64,000 nucleotides of DNA, taken from Manis javanica. Lineage: Eukaryota > Chordata > Mammalia > Pholidota > Manidae. The notes below the pieces were generated by a model. It was not told the origin of the DNA, did no database searches, and saw only the letters and a program-made list of their open reading frames with translations. Both the position numbers and the translations under genes were made by a program. How positions within the stretch are numbered: the first letter of the stretch is position 1; each line of letters begins with the position of its first letter. Below are positions 46,621 to 58,745 of the stretch, piece after piece. The stretch is taken from positions 3,177,001 through 3,241,000 of the forward strand of contig NC_133170.1 of the NCBI RefSeq assembly GCF_040802235.1, written 5' to 3'.

Positions 46621-49425
46621 GTTTCCCTCTACTTGGTATTGTTTTAATTTTTAATTACACATTGAAGTAATTTTTTAAGGATTTTTTAGGGGTGATAAAA
46701 GCATGCTATTTGCTGAGGGGGTGCCATTCACTAATTATGACCTCTAGATCCTATTTCAACGTGAAATGTAGGTCTCTCAAGTCCTCATTCCTTGTCCTTT
46801 TCCTCCTGGGTGTGCTGTCTCTGAGCGCTACCACACTTACCATGTACCAGAAGAAAGGACATTTCGGGCACTTCAGTATTTTTTTTTAATTTTTAAATGA
46901 AATGAAATGGAAATACCTATATCATCTCTAATTTATTTTTAAAAGATTTTTAGAATTCCTTAAAAAAATTCAACGGGACTAAAAACTTCACACAATTCAA
47001 ATAGAAAAATTACAAACCTAGGAAACTGCAGGTAAAATACGCATTTATGAAAATACAATAACATGCAGTAGTATAAATTATTAACAAAATATATAAAATA
47101 ATGCCTTACTAAGATGGTCTCTTTATAAAATGAAGAAAATTCAGTCGCAAAATGTAAAATAAAATACAATAATTTCTAGTTATTTTTTTTTTAAAGTACC
47201 AACTTAAAAAAGAGGCCAATGGTATTACCATTTAGCCACAAGCCTATTTTCATACAAATTTTTCCTGCTGCTGCTAAAACTCTGGGATTCTGTGTGTGTC
47301 CGGAGGTAGAGGAGCAGCTATCAGCTACTCCAGACCCTGACTTTTGACTCCTACATCTTTAAAGAACCCCATCTTTCTGAGGAGTGCTTTTTCAAACATT
47401 GCGTACTCTTGTTTTTAGAGTGACAGTCTCTTTATTGCGGTAAGCGGTGATGTTCTGAAGAAAGCTCTTCTGGTTTGTCTTTGTTTTCCTTTGTCTCATT
47501 ACCTAGAGAATGAGATCGAGGGGTCTTTATCAATTTCACTACTGACGTATTTGTATTTCACTCGTTCAGAAAGTCTTTGAATTGGAAGAAGACCTAACCT
47601 TTCAGTGGAAGCTCTGCGGTTACACAGCTGGTTCTCCATCGAAACCCTGTGGGCATGGTGCTGTGCACACAAAGACGAGCACACGCTGGTTTTGGGGCAT
47701 GCATTTAATTTGATTTTTGAATACATAAAGGATTCAGATTTCAGATCCTTTCAAATACTGTAACAACAATATCATCCAGAACTAAATATGTATTTCGGTA
47801 CTTAAAAATAACAGTAAATCAGAATTCTGGAAACGGTGTCCCAAACACTGAGTATCACAGTGCCACTTTTTGATTCTTTTCCTTTGTGTCTTTCTTGCTT
47901 TCTGGGCTTGCAATTCAGGTTTGTAAATTAATAGTCATTATAAAATCGTGTCACTGCGTAGTGAATTATGCAGACTCTCATGGGTGGCCCTGAGAACTTA
48001 ATGACTTTTTACTCCTTTGAGGATGTGCTTTCTTACTTTCAAACAACTGCCTTAAAAGTGGGCTTTTGCAAAATGGCATGTCTATCAGTTGATGTTTGTA
48101 TGAAGTGTTAATTTTGTATGTAGCTCTTATCTGTATTACCAAGAAAGCTTGACGACACTTAATTAGTAAACAAGGTTGAGAAACTCAGTCTTCACACCCA
48201 AACTGACAGCCCCTTTGGGAGCTTATTTGAGTGGGTGCTAAGCGATGGTGTTATTTTATAAACTCACATAGCAAGCTAAAACATTTTCCACTGTAATACT
48301 GCATAACATGATCTCAGTCATAAATTTCTGTGCAGTTAAAAATTGTACTTAAAAGATGTGTAATTCCCAAGTCACAGCCATGTTGGCTTACCTTTAGTTT
48401 CCTAAATATTAAAGTGAATTGTGTGAAATGGCTTTATTTTAGGTAAAAAAAAAAAATAGTCAAATAGCAGCAGTTTTGGCTCAATCTATAATTTGTTTCA
48501 TGAATACAGCTATTTCTGGTATATTGTCTTCTCCCTATATTTTTGGAAATATTTGAAATAAAAACAAGCATAGTTTATCTCTTGCCATCCCTCCTACCTC
48601 AAGTTATAGGACTAGAAACTTAATTAGTAAAAAAATCAACTGGAATCAGATATTGGGAGGTGGGGCCAGAGGAAGCTATCTCTGGGTCTCTCTGTCCAGG
48701 TGTCTTCGGTGGCAGCAATCCAGAATTTTAGGGGTGGCAGTATGGAGGGTAAGATTCTGAGACATTTGTGGCTGTCCTAACATCCTCTTCACCATTTTTT
48801 CTGGTCTGACACACAAGCCCCAGGTCATCTAGTTGGAAAGCCAATATTTGTATTAGTCCTAAGCAGGGCTGACTCATTCGTGAATCCAGGAATCCCAGTG
48901 TCCCACTGTCAGCTCTGAAAGGTTTATTAAAATAGAATCACATATGGAATCCAGTTATAAAAGATCAGTAAGCTTGATGCAAGGCTTGAGCTTTTTTTTA
49001 GGAAAGCAAAACTACTTTGGAGTCAATTTCTTTAAATTCCAGTCACTTAAAAATGTTTATTTTAATAATTCAAAAGGGTGCTATTTCTTTTGTACCATTG
49101 AATACATTTTCCCTCTTTAATAGTTCCCTTTGCGTTTGTATCACATACACACATCATTGTGGATATGGCATTCATTTAATGGCACTTAAATGCGAAGGGG
49201 AACATTGTAATTAAGGTCGGAGGCTTTATTAAGAAAACTATGTTGTGGTTCAATGAAGTGCATAAATTAAACTGTTACAAGCTGGGTTTTAAACTTCAAG
49301 TCGCATTTTTGTCTGAGACCCACATCTAGAATATCAGACAAAAAAAAACGATGATAATAAAACTCATCCATAGACAATACAGTTCCTGTATTCCTTTATG
49401 TTGGAGAACATTGCATTAAAAGCGT
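46621..49425. other. Intergenic, AT-rich, no gene recognised
   Basis: Long AT-rich unique-looking DNA with short A/T runs (46878, 47185, 48448). No repeat family is clear. Part of 48.0-48.45 kb, with TAATTAG-type cores, could be conserved non-coding DNA. Confidence 0.5.
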
Positions 49426-49429
49426 GTCA

Positions 49430-49770
49430 CAGCCCCTCGGGGTGGAAAGCCCTTCCCGACGCAGCAGGAATTGTGTCGCCGCCCCCACAGGACGGACAGC
49501 AGGTGGCGCTGCGCCTCCCCTTTTGTCGGCCTGCGGCGATGCGCGGAGCCTAGGACGGCCAACTGGGCCGCCTGTCCCTGGGGCGGGGTGGACGGCCCAT
49601 CCGCAGCCTCAGACACCACGGCGCGAGCGCCCCTTGCTGCCCCTCCCCGGGCGGTGGATGCTCAGGGTCTCCTGGGGCTCGGGCCTCCCCGCCCGGTGCC
49701 GCCCAGCGCCCGCAGTTTGCAGTGGCTCCGCGGGTCCCGCCTGCTCAGCCCCGGCCGCCAGCCGTCTGTG
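49430..49770. promoter_or_regulatory. Intergenic CpG island
   Basis: The block has dense CpG and GC boxes ('ctggggcggggtggacggcc') with sharp AT-rich borders on both sides. Frames of up to 150 codons cross it on + and -, without start context, domains or splice partners that I can recognise. It contains a CTCF-like motif. Confidence 0.7.
49496..49509 (+). promoter_or_regulatory. CTCF-like binding motif in CpG island
   Basis: ACAGCAGGTGGCGC matches the CTCF core CCASYAGRKGGCRS at 13 of 14 positions; only the first base differs. Its place inside a CpG island makes an insulator or boundary role plausible. Confidence 0.55.
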
Positions 49771-49944
49771 CCTGGTGTCTGCTGGCTTGTGTCTGCTTTC
49801 CTCGGCAGCATGGGTGCCTGTAGCTGAATTTGCACTTTTGACTTTGGCAAGCATATATTTAGCTTTATGTCCTTAAATAATTTAATAAAATGCTTTTTGT
49901 GGGAAAATGACAGTCCAGTAAAATAATCATGTAATTCTCAGCTA

Positions 49945-50110
49945 CATGAGATCTTAGAGGTTAACCCAACTAGTTAACTAATATGGGGTGGGGAGGAATC
50001 GACGCCTGGAAATGTGCCAGGCTTGCTCAAGTTCACAGAGAGGCAGTGAGAACTCAACAGGGTTTCGTCTCATAACCCGCTTTACCCGATGCTCTACTGC
50101 GTTTTAGTTT
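49945..50110 (-). repeat. MIR SINE fragment
   Basis: 'gcttgctcaagttcacagag' in a purine-rich context fits reversed MIR. It is diverged. Confidence 0.5.
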
Positions 50111-50239
50111 AGAACAGGTTCAGACCAGCAATGTCAGGGCTAATATACGTCATGGGCGCGCTGATGGTGAGGGATTCGGGCTGGCCGCATGTATCACAGT
50201 GGACCCTCGCCAGCGTCCCCCCAGCCAGTGGCTCCGGAC

Positions 50240-50445
50240 TCTGCTCCTGTTTCCTGTTCCCACCTATGCTGGGCTCTGGCCCCACTGTCCTGGAGTTTGT
50301 CTGTTTCGTCTGTTGTCCTTTCTAGTCCCTGAGGGTGTTGGGAACAGGCATTTGTCTCATGTCTGTATGCCCTGTGCCTGGTGTAGTAGTGTCGGCTGCC
50401 TTATAAGAATTCAAAAGGTTGGTTGAATGAATGAATGAATGAACT
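50240..50445 (+). repeat. L2 LINE 3' end with GAAT run
   Basis: 'ctttctagtccctgagggtg', 'gtatgccctgtgcctggtgt' and a terminal (GAAT)n run at 50422-50441 fit the L2 end. Confidence 0.65.
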
Positions 50446-51124
50446 TTCTGTGGAGATTACCCTGAAGCTGGCAAACTGGGGTGTCCTGGGAAGCCCTCCT
50501 CGGGCTTTGGGCACATAGACATGCTGGATTAAGTATAAGAGAATCCCTTCAATGTATAAACTGAGCTTGAAAGCAAGGAAAGAAATCCTCCAGTACTGAA
50601 AAGCAAGCAAAGGCCCAAATTCAGAGCATGCAGACTGGGAGCAGAACAGGACATGGGCAAGTGGCTGGAAAGGAGACCTTTTCAACCGTGTGAGTATCAA
50701 GTGAGGTTCATAGACTCCCCCAGGAGAAGGAACCATTACTGAGCTACGTTCTGTATTCTAACAAAAGGCCCTGGCACCGACGTCACAAAATTGTTGAACG
50801 ACCGTGTGCCTGGGACCCCCTTCCGCTGTCCACACCACACAAGCTGCTGTGGCATTGCATGCTGATGAGGTGGCTGGTGGTAGAGCCCATCCATCTGGGA
50901 GAGAAGGACAGGGCCACCCAAGTCACTTTAAATAGTCGAGGTCTTACAGGAGAGGAAGAGACGACCTCAAAGTAACCAACAGGCTGCCTCCAACACCAAG
51001 CATCTCATTCCAAACAGAAGTTGTTCTGATACCTCAAATAGGTGTTTTTATTGATGTCTTGACATGTTATTTTTCTCTCATTCATGTAGTGGGAAGAAAT
51101 TTGCAGTCACAAAATAAGGTCTGC
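50446..51124. other. Intergenic, unclassified
   Basis: No gene or named repeat is clear. A 111-codon minus frame (50401-50736) has no recognisable domain. Confidence 0.45.
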
Positions 51125-51722
51125 AAGAAATGCCATATTTCTTCAAAAGCCAACACAAACCTTGGAAGCGGTCAAGATGTCCTTCAGTAGGTGAGAGGGT
51201 AAGTAAACCCTGGTCCATCCAGACCATGGAATGTTATTCAGCGCTGCAAGGGAATGAGCTATCAAGCCATGGGGGAAACTTAAGTGCATGTTACTGTGTG
51301 AGAGAAGCCATCTGGAAAGGCTTCCAACCCTACGACATTCCAGAAAAGGCAGAGCTTTGGAGACAGTAAAAGGTCAGTGGTCACCAGGGGCTGTGGGAAG
51401 GAGGGATGAATAGATGCAGCACGGCGGACTGTAGGGCATAAAAGTCTGTATGATACTCTGATGACGGATATGTGTCAATATCCATTTGTCCAAACCCGTG
51501 GAATGTGCATCGCCCAGCCTGACCCAATGTGAACTACGGACTTAGGTCTCTGTGATGTGTCAGTGTAGCCTCATCAATTGTAACTGTGTCACTCTGGTGG
51601 GGGGTTCTGATGATGTGAGCTGTGCATGTGTGGGACAGGGGGAGGTGGGATCTCTGTGCCTCCCTCATAATTCTAATGTGAACTTCAAAGTGCTGTAGAA
51701 ATTTAAGTCTTGATGTAACAAA
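51125..51722 (+). mobile_element. Old L1 LINE 3' end (sense)
   Basis: ORF2-end text is visible ('aagatgtccttcagtaggtg', 'accatggaatgttattcagc'), then 3' UTR text ('gtggtcaccaggggctgtgg', 'ccaatgtgaactacggactt') and a decayed tail near 51.72 kb. It is more diverged than the 28.9 kb copy. Confidence 0.85.
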
Positions 51723-52519
51723 CAGAACATCAAAAAAGTTAACTCATCATGGTCATGAGTCCTCATCTCCTAAGGCGAGCAGGAAACTTACCCACAGTCT
51801 GGTTGGGACACCCTCTCTGGGGAGGACCAGCCAGTCTCAGTCCCGGGCGGTCACGGCTGGCCTCTGCACCGCCCGAGCCTGGTGCCCGGGAGAGGGCCCT
51901 CTCTGTGGCTTCTGGGTCAAGTCTGGACCCAAGAGCCCTGCCCGGCCAGGCAAGGCCCGCTCTCAGGGCGCATCTGCTAAGTCCACCTCCACCGCCCCTT
52001 CCTGGGGCATCAGCGCAGAGAGAGAACACTGCCGTGGCATCTCACAGCGGCGTCCTGCCCCCCCTGCCCCCCGCAGCACGGGGACACCCCATCGCCCCCT
52101 CCCCATGTCCCGGGATGTGGCCCTCCGGGCGGGCTGCAGCCTGCGGAAGCGTGGTCTCGTCTCTGCAGTGCCGGCACATCCCTCGGTGGGGTTTTCCGAC
52201 CTCTGGCACATGCTGTCTCCTCAGGGTGTGCTCCCGACGAGCCAGCTGGATTTCCGCGTGGGTCAGGAGCTGTGTTGTCCAAACACACAAACCTTTCGGT
52301 CCCAGTGTCTTCGTAAGTGAGGTGCTTTCATTGTGACGGCGTCTGGGAGCAGAGTCACACCGATCCTGTTTCAGACCATCTGCTCATTTCCCGTTACGTC
52401 TGCACCGGAAAGATGGGTCCTGCTAAGATGATTGCTCCCAGCCCCTGCCTTCTCCTGTGTTCTTCTCTTTTCTTTTATTCTGTGCACTGGATTCAAGTTC
52501 ATTCTGAATGTGATGTGGC
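51723..52519. other. GC-rich intergenic DNA
   Basis: CpG-containing, C-rich sequence with overlapping frames of 82-195 codons on both strands. No protein family is recognised, and codon content follows base composition. It is treated as non-coding. Confidence 0.5.
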
Positions 52520-52730
52520 TAGCTGCAGGACAGAGAACACAAGCTTTGGAGTCACAGGCCCTGGAGTCAGGTTCCAGGGCTGCCCTTCACAGGCTGTGTG
52601 ATCTCAGCAAGTCACTTAACTTCTCTGTGTCCCTTTTCTCACTTACACAGTTGGGCTAACAAGGCCGATCTCATGGTGCTGTTGGAAGAGTACATTGTGA
52701 ATGTAAATTGCTTGTCAGAAATGAGTCATT
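52520..52730 (+). repeat. MIR SINE
   Basis: 'gcaagtcacttaacttctct' followed by 'cttttctcacttacacagtt' and a 'ctgttggaagagtacattgt' tail is MIR forward. Confidence 0.85.
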
Positions 52731-53399
52731 AGGGCTGACTGTGACCCCTGGACCACAGACCCTAACACCCCAGCACCGCTTTGCACCCCGCAGCTTGTTA
52801 GGCCTTTGTCCCTTCACTCAAGAATAGGGTGACCCTCAGAAACAGTAGATTGTAAGCCCATGGGAAGGAGTTTTCTGAAGTAGAAGTTCCTGTTGTGAGT
52901 TTCTTGCACTGGTTGGAGACCCTGTTAGGAGTAGGGTTTTAAAGCCTCTGAAAAAACCCCCTGGGGGAACAGGCCTCTCCTGGGCTCCCCGGGGGAAGGG
53001 GCTTTGACAGAGGTCCAGGCACAGGTTCCCAGAGACACACCTGAGCTGCAGGCTCAGAGCGAGGCTGGTGGCAGGGAGGTGGGGCCGGTGGCTGGCTCTC
53101 TTCCATGATGGGCTTTTTTTGGTGAGTGTTTCCATGGAGTGGTTAAGAGCTGAGATTAGAGGGGTGCCCGGGGGAGACCACACGGAAATCTCCCAGCCTG
53201 GGCGTCCAGTCCAGGGGCCCCAGGGCCAGGCGTCTCGCCCGAGGCCTGTGGCGAGGACTCAGGGCCACGCGCCTAGCAAGTGTCGGCCTCCCTCTGGGGC
53301 CCGCGTGGAGCTGCAGGCTGGCCGTCGTGAGCCGGGCGCCAGAGGCCCTGTGTTCCATCCCGTTTCTCACACACTGTACAGGGACCAAACTGGGTAATG
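52731..53399. other. GC-rich intergenic DNA
   Basis: No gene or repeat recognised. Open frames are unsupported. Confidence 0.5.
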
Positions 53400-53600
53400 G
53401 TTTGGACGAGCTAACATAACACAATGCGGGCTCACTTGGCACGTCACGTGGGTTATGTCACTGAATTCACACGACGATTCCTCCTGGGAGGCCACTAGTG
53501 TGCCCGTTTTGCACACGAGGAAGCTGAGATTGGAGGGTAAGTGGCAGATCTGGGCTTGAGTTTGGGGTCTGCCTCTGGAACAAGCTGTTACCCACGATGC
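53400..53600 (-). repeat. MIR SINE fragment
   Basis: 'gcccgttttgcacacgagga' followed by 'agctgagattggagg' is the reversed MIR core. Confidence 0.6.
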
Positions 53601-54999
53601 TGTCAGCCAGCCAGAGACCCCCCTCCCCCCCCCGAGGGAGCTTTCTGCCCCAGAGAGTTGGGGGGGGGTGGTGATGGAGTGTGCTCTGCTGTGAAGAGCT
53701 CTGTAACGCAGACACATGGCCGTCGAGTGGAGCAGACAGCGAGCAAGTCCCCTTGCACCGCAGAGCCGGGCACCCCACAGTCATGTGACATCTAACCTCC
53801 CACCTTTCTGCCCAGCTTCCCAAGAAACTGGCTTTCTCTCGCTTTCTCCTTCAGCCTCACGCTGGAGTTGATGAGGCGTCTCTGTGGCTCCCTGCCCCTC
53901 TCCTTAAGGTGGGAACCTCTTGGGGTGTGGGTGTGATTTCTTCTGCTGGGTGCCTGGAAATACCCTGAGCCTGAGGTAACTCAAAAAATCCGAGCAAAGG
54001 GAGACATGTGTTTCAGGCATTCTGTGTGAAAGTATTTTCATACCTTTCACTATGGATGTCTTTCCAACTAAGAGCCAAAGAAACTCAGGGCTGGAAATGT
54101 GTTTTAAATGCTTGACCATTTTCCTTGGCTTACGAAAATGATGCATTAGAACAATAGGCAAAATAGACACCTGCCACACGTACGGGTCAATTTACAGAAT
54201 ATTTCTTCTGGCAAATGTTTACATAGTTTTTATGTTTTGTTCTGTTGCTTAAAGGAAGAGAGGGGTCAGGTCAGTGGAAGACAACTGGTATTTTGGAGCA
54301 TGTCCCCCAGGGTACTCAGTAAAGAGTCGGACATCTACACCCAATCCAGGACCAGTCAAATGGGAATTTTTGGGGAACAGAGTCCAGGAATCCATATTTT
54401 AAAAAGATTTCAGGTGAAGTTAAAAAAAATGCCAATTAAAGTTTGAGAGCCACTGCTTTAAGCCAATTAATTAACCTAGTCATTCAATATTAACCCTGTG
54501 ACGTACCATTTACTGCACAGACTGTAAAGACATGGCCCCTTCAGTTTGAGGACTTACGTTTCAGGTAGTGACAGGCAGGGAGGGCGCACGGAGAAGTTGA
54601 GCTGTTTAACCACTCTGGGAATTCTGGAATCTCATGGTGGTCTAGGGCTCTGTAATAGGACTAGGGTGTAAATAAGCTCTCCGGCAGAATGCTGGGGAAG
54701 AGGTGTTCCAGCGTCAGTTTGTGCCACCTGGGGGAACACGCTCATCCTGGGGTTGAAAGTGGATGTTGAGATCGGGAAGGAGGGCGCAGGGCAGCTGGGG
54801 AGCTCACAGGGGGCCTGGACCTCCTGCCAGGCCTGAGCTGGAGCCGGCGGGGAGCGGTGTTTGCTCCTGCCTGGCAAGTGTCCCTCAGTTCGGTGCCAGG
54901 TGCCGGGGTGATTTCACAATACCTGAAAGAGCCCGGCTCCCCTTTTGTGGAGATGTGGCTGGGTGAGACCCTGTCTCTGCTGTGGAGAGAGAGATGTGG
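53601..54999. other. Intergenic, unclassified
   Basis: Starts with C and G runs (53620-53670), then mixed DNA. No gene, and no repeat that I can name. Confidence 0.5.
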
Positions 55000-56250
55000 C
55001 CGCCATGGCTGAGATGGAAAGCCACGGAACGGATTCTGATTTGCATGAGTCCATAGGCCTCCGTTCAGTTCGATGAGCTGATCAAATTGGTTTTCTCCCT
55101 GCTTTGACTGGTTGTCCTACTGAATTGTTGAGGTGATTGACTGGTTTAGCATTTTGCAGATAGAGCCACAAATGCCAATGACTCGATGACATTCTGAAAG
55201 CAGAGTTTAGAAATGCTGTTCTTTCCCTTTGTCAGGTTTCAACCAATCTAAGAAGATTGTGTATTTGCTAAGAAATAGGCAAAAATCTTTTATTCAGGGG
55301 CAAATGCTTGGCAGCAGGTAGCAGCTAGCTCAGCTGAACTTGTCCCCAATTTGGCCTTGAGCGCAGTGTGGAGACTGATTACGTGAGATACATTCTGCTT
55401 ACGTTCAGGAGGACAGTAGGCTTTTTTCCCATCTGCTGTAACTACCTTCGAATTTTTTCATCACACTATTAATTGAAGGTTGGCACCAAATTGTGAAGGG
55501 CCTGTAGTGCTAATCAAGGCTGTAGCTTTTCCATAAAGCATCAGTTTTGCCTGAATTGCTAGACACCATTTGCAATTTTCAAAGTCTGTGTAGAAAACAA
55601 ATATACTCTTCTTTCGAGTAGGATGAGCATGATGAGAACTCTCCAGGGATATTAGTGCCACTCATATGGCATTAGTGAAATCCCTGTCATTAGGAAATGT
55701 TATTTTATATAAAAAAGTTGGTAATAGGACACAAAGATGCTAATATGATTAGGTGATGAGCTGATAATGGGAATTTTTTTCATATCAGTGATTTTCATTC
55801 GTCACCAGCAAAGCTGATCTCCCTAATATGATATTATAATAAAACCCAGGCAGAGAGTCAGCAGTGAAATTTATGATGCAAAAGAAAAGTCAATAGCATT
55901 ATAAATCTTAGAAACTGATTATATTTCAGCTGTCAATGTTCTTGGCTGGAAAATCTCCTTTAATTCCCATGTCTTAGTCTTGTTTACTTTAGTGATACCA
56001 AGCAAGGAAATGAAATAGATTTAAATCTTTATCTTAAGGATAACTTTAATAAGTGACAGTCAATTCCACATGGCCTAATGGCCACAGATCTGCCACCTTT
56101 GCCTGGCTAACCTCCCATCCAATTAAATGCACATTCAAATGCAAGCAGGTGGCAGGGTCTGGTCTGCAGAATTTAATTCTATGAGATATAAACCTAGTTT
56201 TCTATGATATAATGGTTTTAAGTAATACATGGCTGCCTGGAGGTGTGGGA
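55000..56250. promoter_or_regulatory. Candidate conserved non-coding block
   Basis: Repeat-free, AT-rich DNA with many TAAT/ATTA homeodomain cores and E-boxes (for example CAGGTG near 56145). Minimal CpG and no mobile-element text are typical of developmental enhancers in gene deserts. This is a texture judgement, not a demonstrated conservation. Confidence 0.35.
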
Positions 56251-57580
56251 CAATATCTTGAGTATCATCAGTGCATTGCTGGCAGGCTTGTGTCGCTGAT
56301 TAGGGAAGGTAGGCCCTTCTTTTCTGTGAAAATAGGGTCGGGCCAATGAGGATTTCTGGAAAAGAATCTCCCTGGGTGGGGAAAGGGACAAAAAGCAATG
56401 ATCCATTTGAACCACCAATCATCCCACAGCAATCTCTTGAGTTTAAACACAAATATATAAGCAGTTCACATTCAGAGGGAGACTAGATGGCTGCTGTGAC
56501 TGTCGGCATATTGGGGAAATTCTCAGAGAGACCCAGTGGTCCTAGCAAGCTGTTTCTTATTTGGGGCACTAACAGAATGTGGAATGCACCACCAGGACTC
56601 TTAAATGATGGCACTACCCACTTCTAGCTTATAAATTAGGAAAGAGTAAGCATGTAAAAGTGGCTCTCAACAGTATAATAAATACTGTAAAAAGATGTGG
56701 AAGTCTCAGTGTGAGTCTAATTTCAGTAACTAGCGCACTGTCTATAAATCTATTGTTCATCATTATTAACGTAGCACCACACATGAGAGTGATGAATATG
56801 GGCAGCTTGGTGAATTTGTGGGTATAGTCCAGGGAGTGGGAGGAACCGCATGGCCAAGGAGGCCGTGTGTCCCGGGGTCCTGATCCATGAAAGGCCGAGG
56901 TGGGCAGACCCTGACACGAGTCTAGAGAAGCTTTATGGGGGATGCCTGGAGCTTTGCCAGGCTTGTTTGCCACGACGTGCTGGAGCGTGTCACCCACAGA
57001 GAGGGCCTGTCTGTTGGACTTTTGTAAATGTTTTCACCCCCAGAGGTTCCTAAACACCTTTACGAAGTGGATCACGTGGCAGCCCTCAGATTCCGGGTGA
57101 GGAACCTGGTGTCCAGCATTATGTTTCTGGCCCAGTTCACATCCGATGACACAGTCACTTGCATGGTTTGGGGCAGAGAGCTGCTCCTTCCTTCTTGCCA
57201 GCGATACATTTGAATTTAGCAGAATTCCCACCTTAGCCTCTGCATGGAACGCTCAGCTTAGTGCGAACTTGGCCTGGCCAAGCTAGGCTCACTCGGACTC
57301 AGGTTGGCTTGGAAGCCGGAGTGCAGTTTTCTCCTCTAATCAGGGAAGAGTTGCTCAGCACAGCCCCAGGGGGACCAGCAGAATTCTCTCTGTGAACTTC
57401 TAGCACTTCTGTGATGTGACCCGTGGCTTCTGTCAGTTTGGCTTCCTGCCTCCTGTCTATTTAATCTGCCCTTGTTACCCTAAATGCACCGCTGGATTCA
57501 GAGGTCCTCCTGGTTCCGGTTATCTGCCCTGTGTCAGCCTGTGGCCACCTGGCCCTCTTCTCCTTGGCTGGTGACCTGCC
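56251..57580. other. Intergenic, unclassified
   Basis: No gene. Short open frames near 56.63-57.0 kb and 57.03-57.21 kb have no family resemblance. Confidence 0.5.
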
Positions 57581-57581
57581 C

Positions 57582-57645
57582 TGCCCCACTGTGCCCCACT
57601 GTGCCCCACTGTGCCCTCACTGTGCCCTCACTGTACCCTGCTGCT
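57582..57645. repeat. Short tandem repeat, 10-11 bp unit
   Basis: Three copies of gtgccccact are followed by about three copies of a gtgccctcact variant, a small minisatellite. Confidence 0.9.
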
Positions 57646-58115
57646 CACTGCTGCTTCCTGGGTGGCTTTGTCCCAAGAAATGTGGCAAATGGGGCAAAAC
57701 TAACACGCCATGTGTTAACATTAAGAATTGGCTCCTGGCTTATTTGTCAGTTCATGGGCTTTAAAGAATTTTTTAAGAAGATACTTGATTATAAAGCTAC
57801 TTTTTCAGTTTTCCCATCAACTGCTTACCCTTTAAATTATACTTTTTTTTGCATAAACAATTGTTAAAATACAGCATTCCGGTGAGTTTCTACCTATAGA
57901 CCCTTCCCAGCCACAGCATGCAGAGCAGTGGGGCATCTGTGAGGTCTGAGGCCTGCTCCTTGGGACCAGAGAGAGGACTCGTGGAAAGCTTCCTGCAGTG
58001 ACACGTCCCGGGCATACTGGCCGCGTCCAGACCCCTCCTGGGCCCAGACAGTATTCTTCATTGTCTCCTAGGGGAAGGAAAATCCCTGCGAGGTGCTGAG
58101 GAAGGTTGAGTTAAA
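57646..58115. other. Intergenic, unclassified
   Basis: No gene or repeat recognised apart from T-rich runs. Confidence 0.5.

Positions 58116-58153
<38 letters not shown>
58116..58153. repeat. (CA)n microsatellite
   Basis: A CA run of about 17 units with one CG interruption near its end. Confidence 0.95.
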
Positions 58154-58155
<2 letters not shown>

Positions 58156-58539
58156 CGTTTAGATGATGTCAGGCGAGCTCTGAGCACGTGGGTGACTTTG
58201 GAAAGAAGCGGCCGTTTGGCTCCTTCTCTCCCAAAGACAAGGGACTGGCTCAGTGGCGCACGGCCAGTATTCCTGCAGGCATTCTTAATAGCCTCCGTTT
58301 ATGTGCCTCTGATTCTCACGTGGGATTTCAGAATGCAATAAATGAAGTGCAACCACTTTATGGTATTATTAAAATAGTGCATCTAATTGTTTCTAGTAAT
58401 CAGAATATTTTAAAAGATACCTGATTATAATGACTGCTGTGTTTTAAATATTTCTCTTGTCTCAACATTGGTTCGCTTATATAGAAAGTTTTTAAATTAT
58501 TCTTTTAAAAACATGATCTGAACCTTTCAGCTTTGGTTA

Positions 58540-58745
58540 TAGTGATAGCTCCTATTTTTTGAGCACCTCTGTGCCCCGACATCTTGGGGGACCCTATGCA
58601 GCCTTGCAAGGTAAGCTTTACCATCCCCTCTGTATACAGAAGGCAACGCTGAGGTTCAGAGGCTTTACGTCACCTGTGTAAGTCTGCTCAGTTGGTAAGC
58701 GCAGAGCCAGGACTTGAACCACAGTCTCCGTGATCCCAGAGCTGT
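58540..58745 (-). repeat. MIR SINE
   Basis: 'ccaggacttgaaccacagtc', 'gctgaggttcagaggcttta' and a 'ttttttgagcacctctgtgc' end follow reversed MIR over most of its length. Confidence 0.85.

Noticed and set aside
49424..49876. 150-codon plus frame in the 49.5 kb CpG island
   Set aside because: It runs into AT-rich DNA and has no known domain; composition explains its length.
51749..52336. 195-codon plus frame
   Set aside because: GC-driven absence of stops, with competing long frames on the opposite strand and no splice or domain support.
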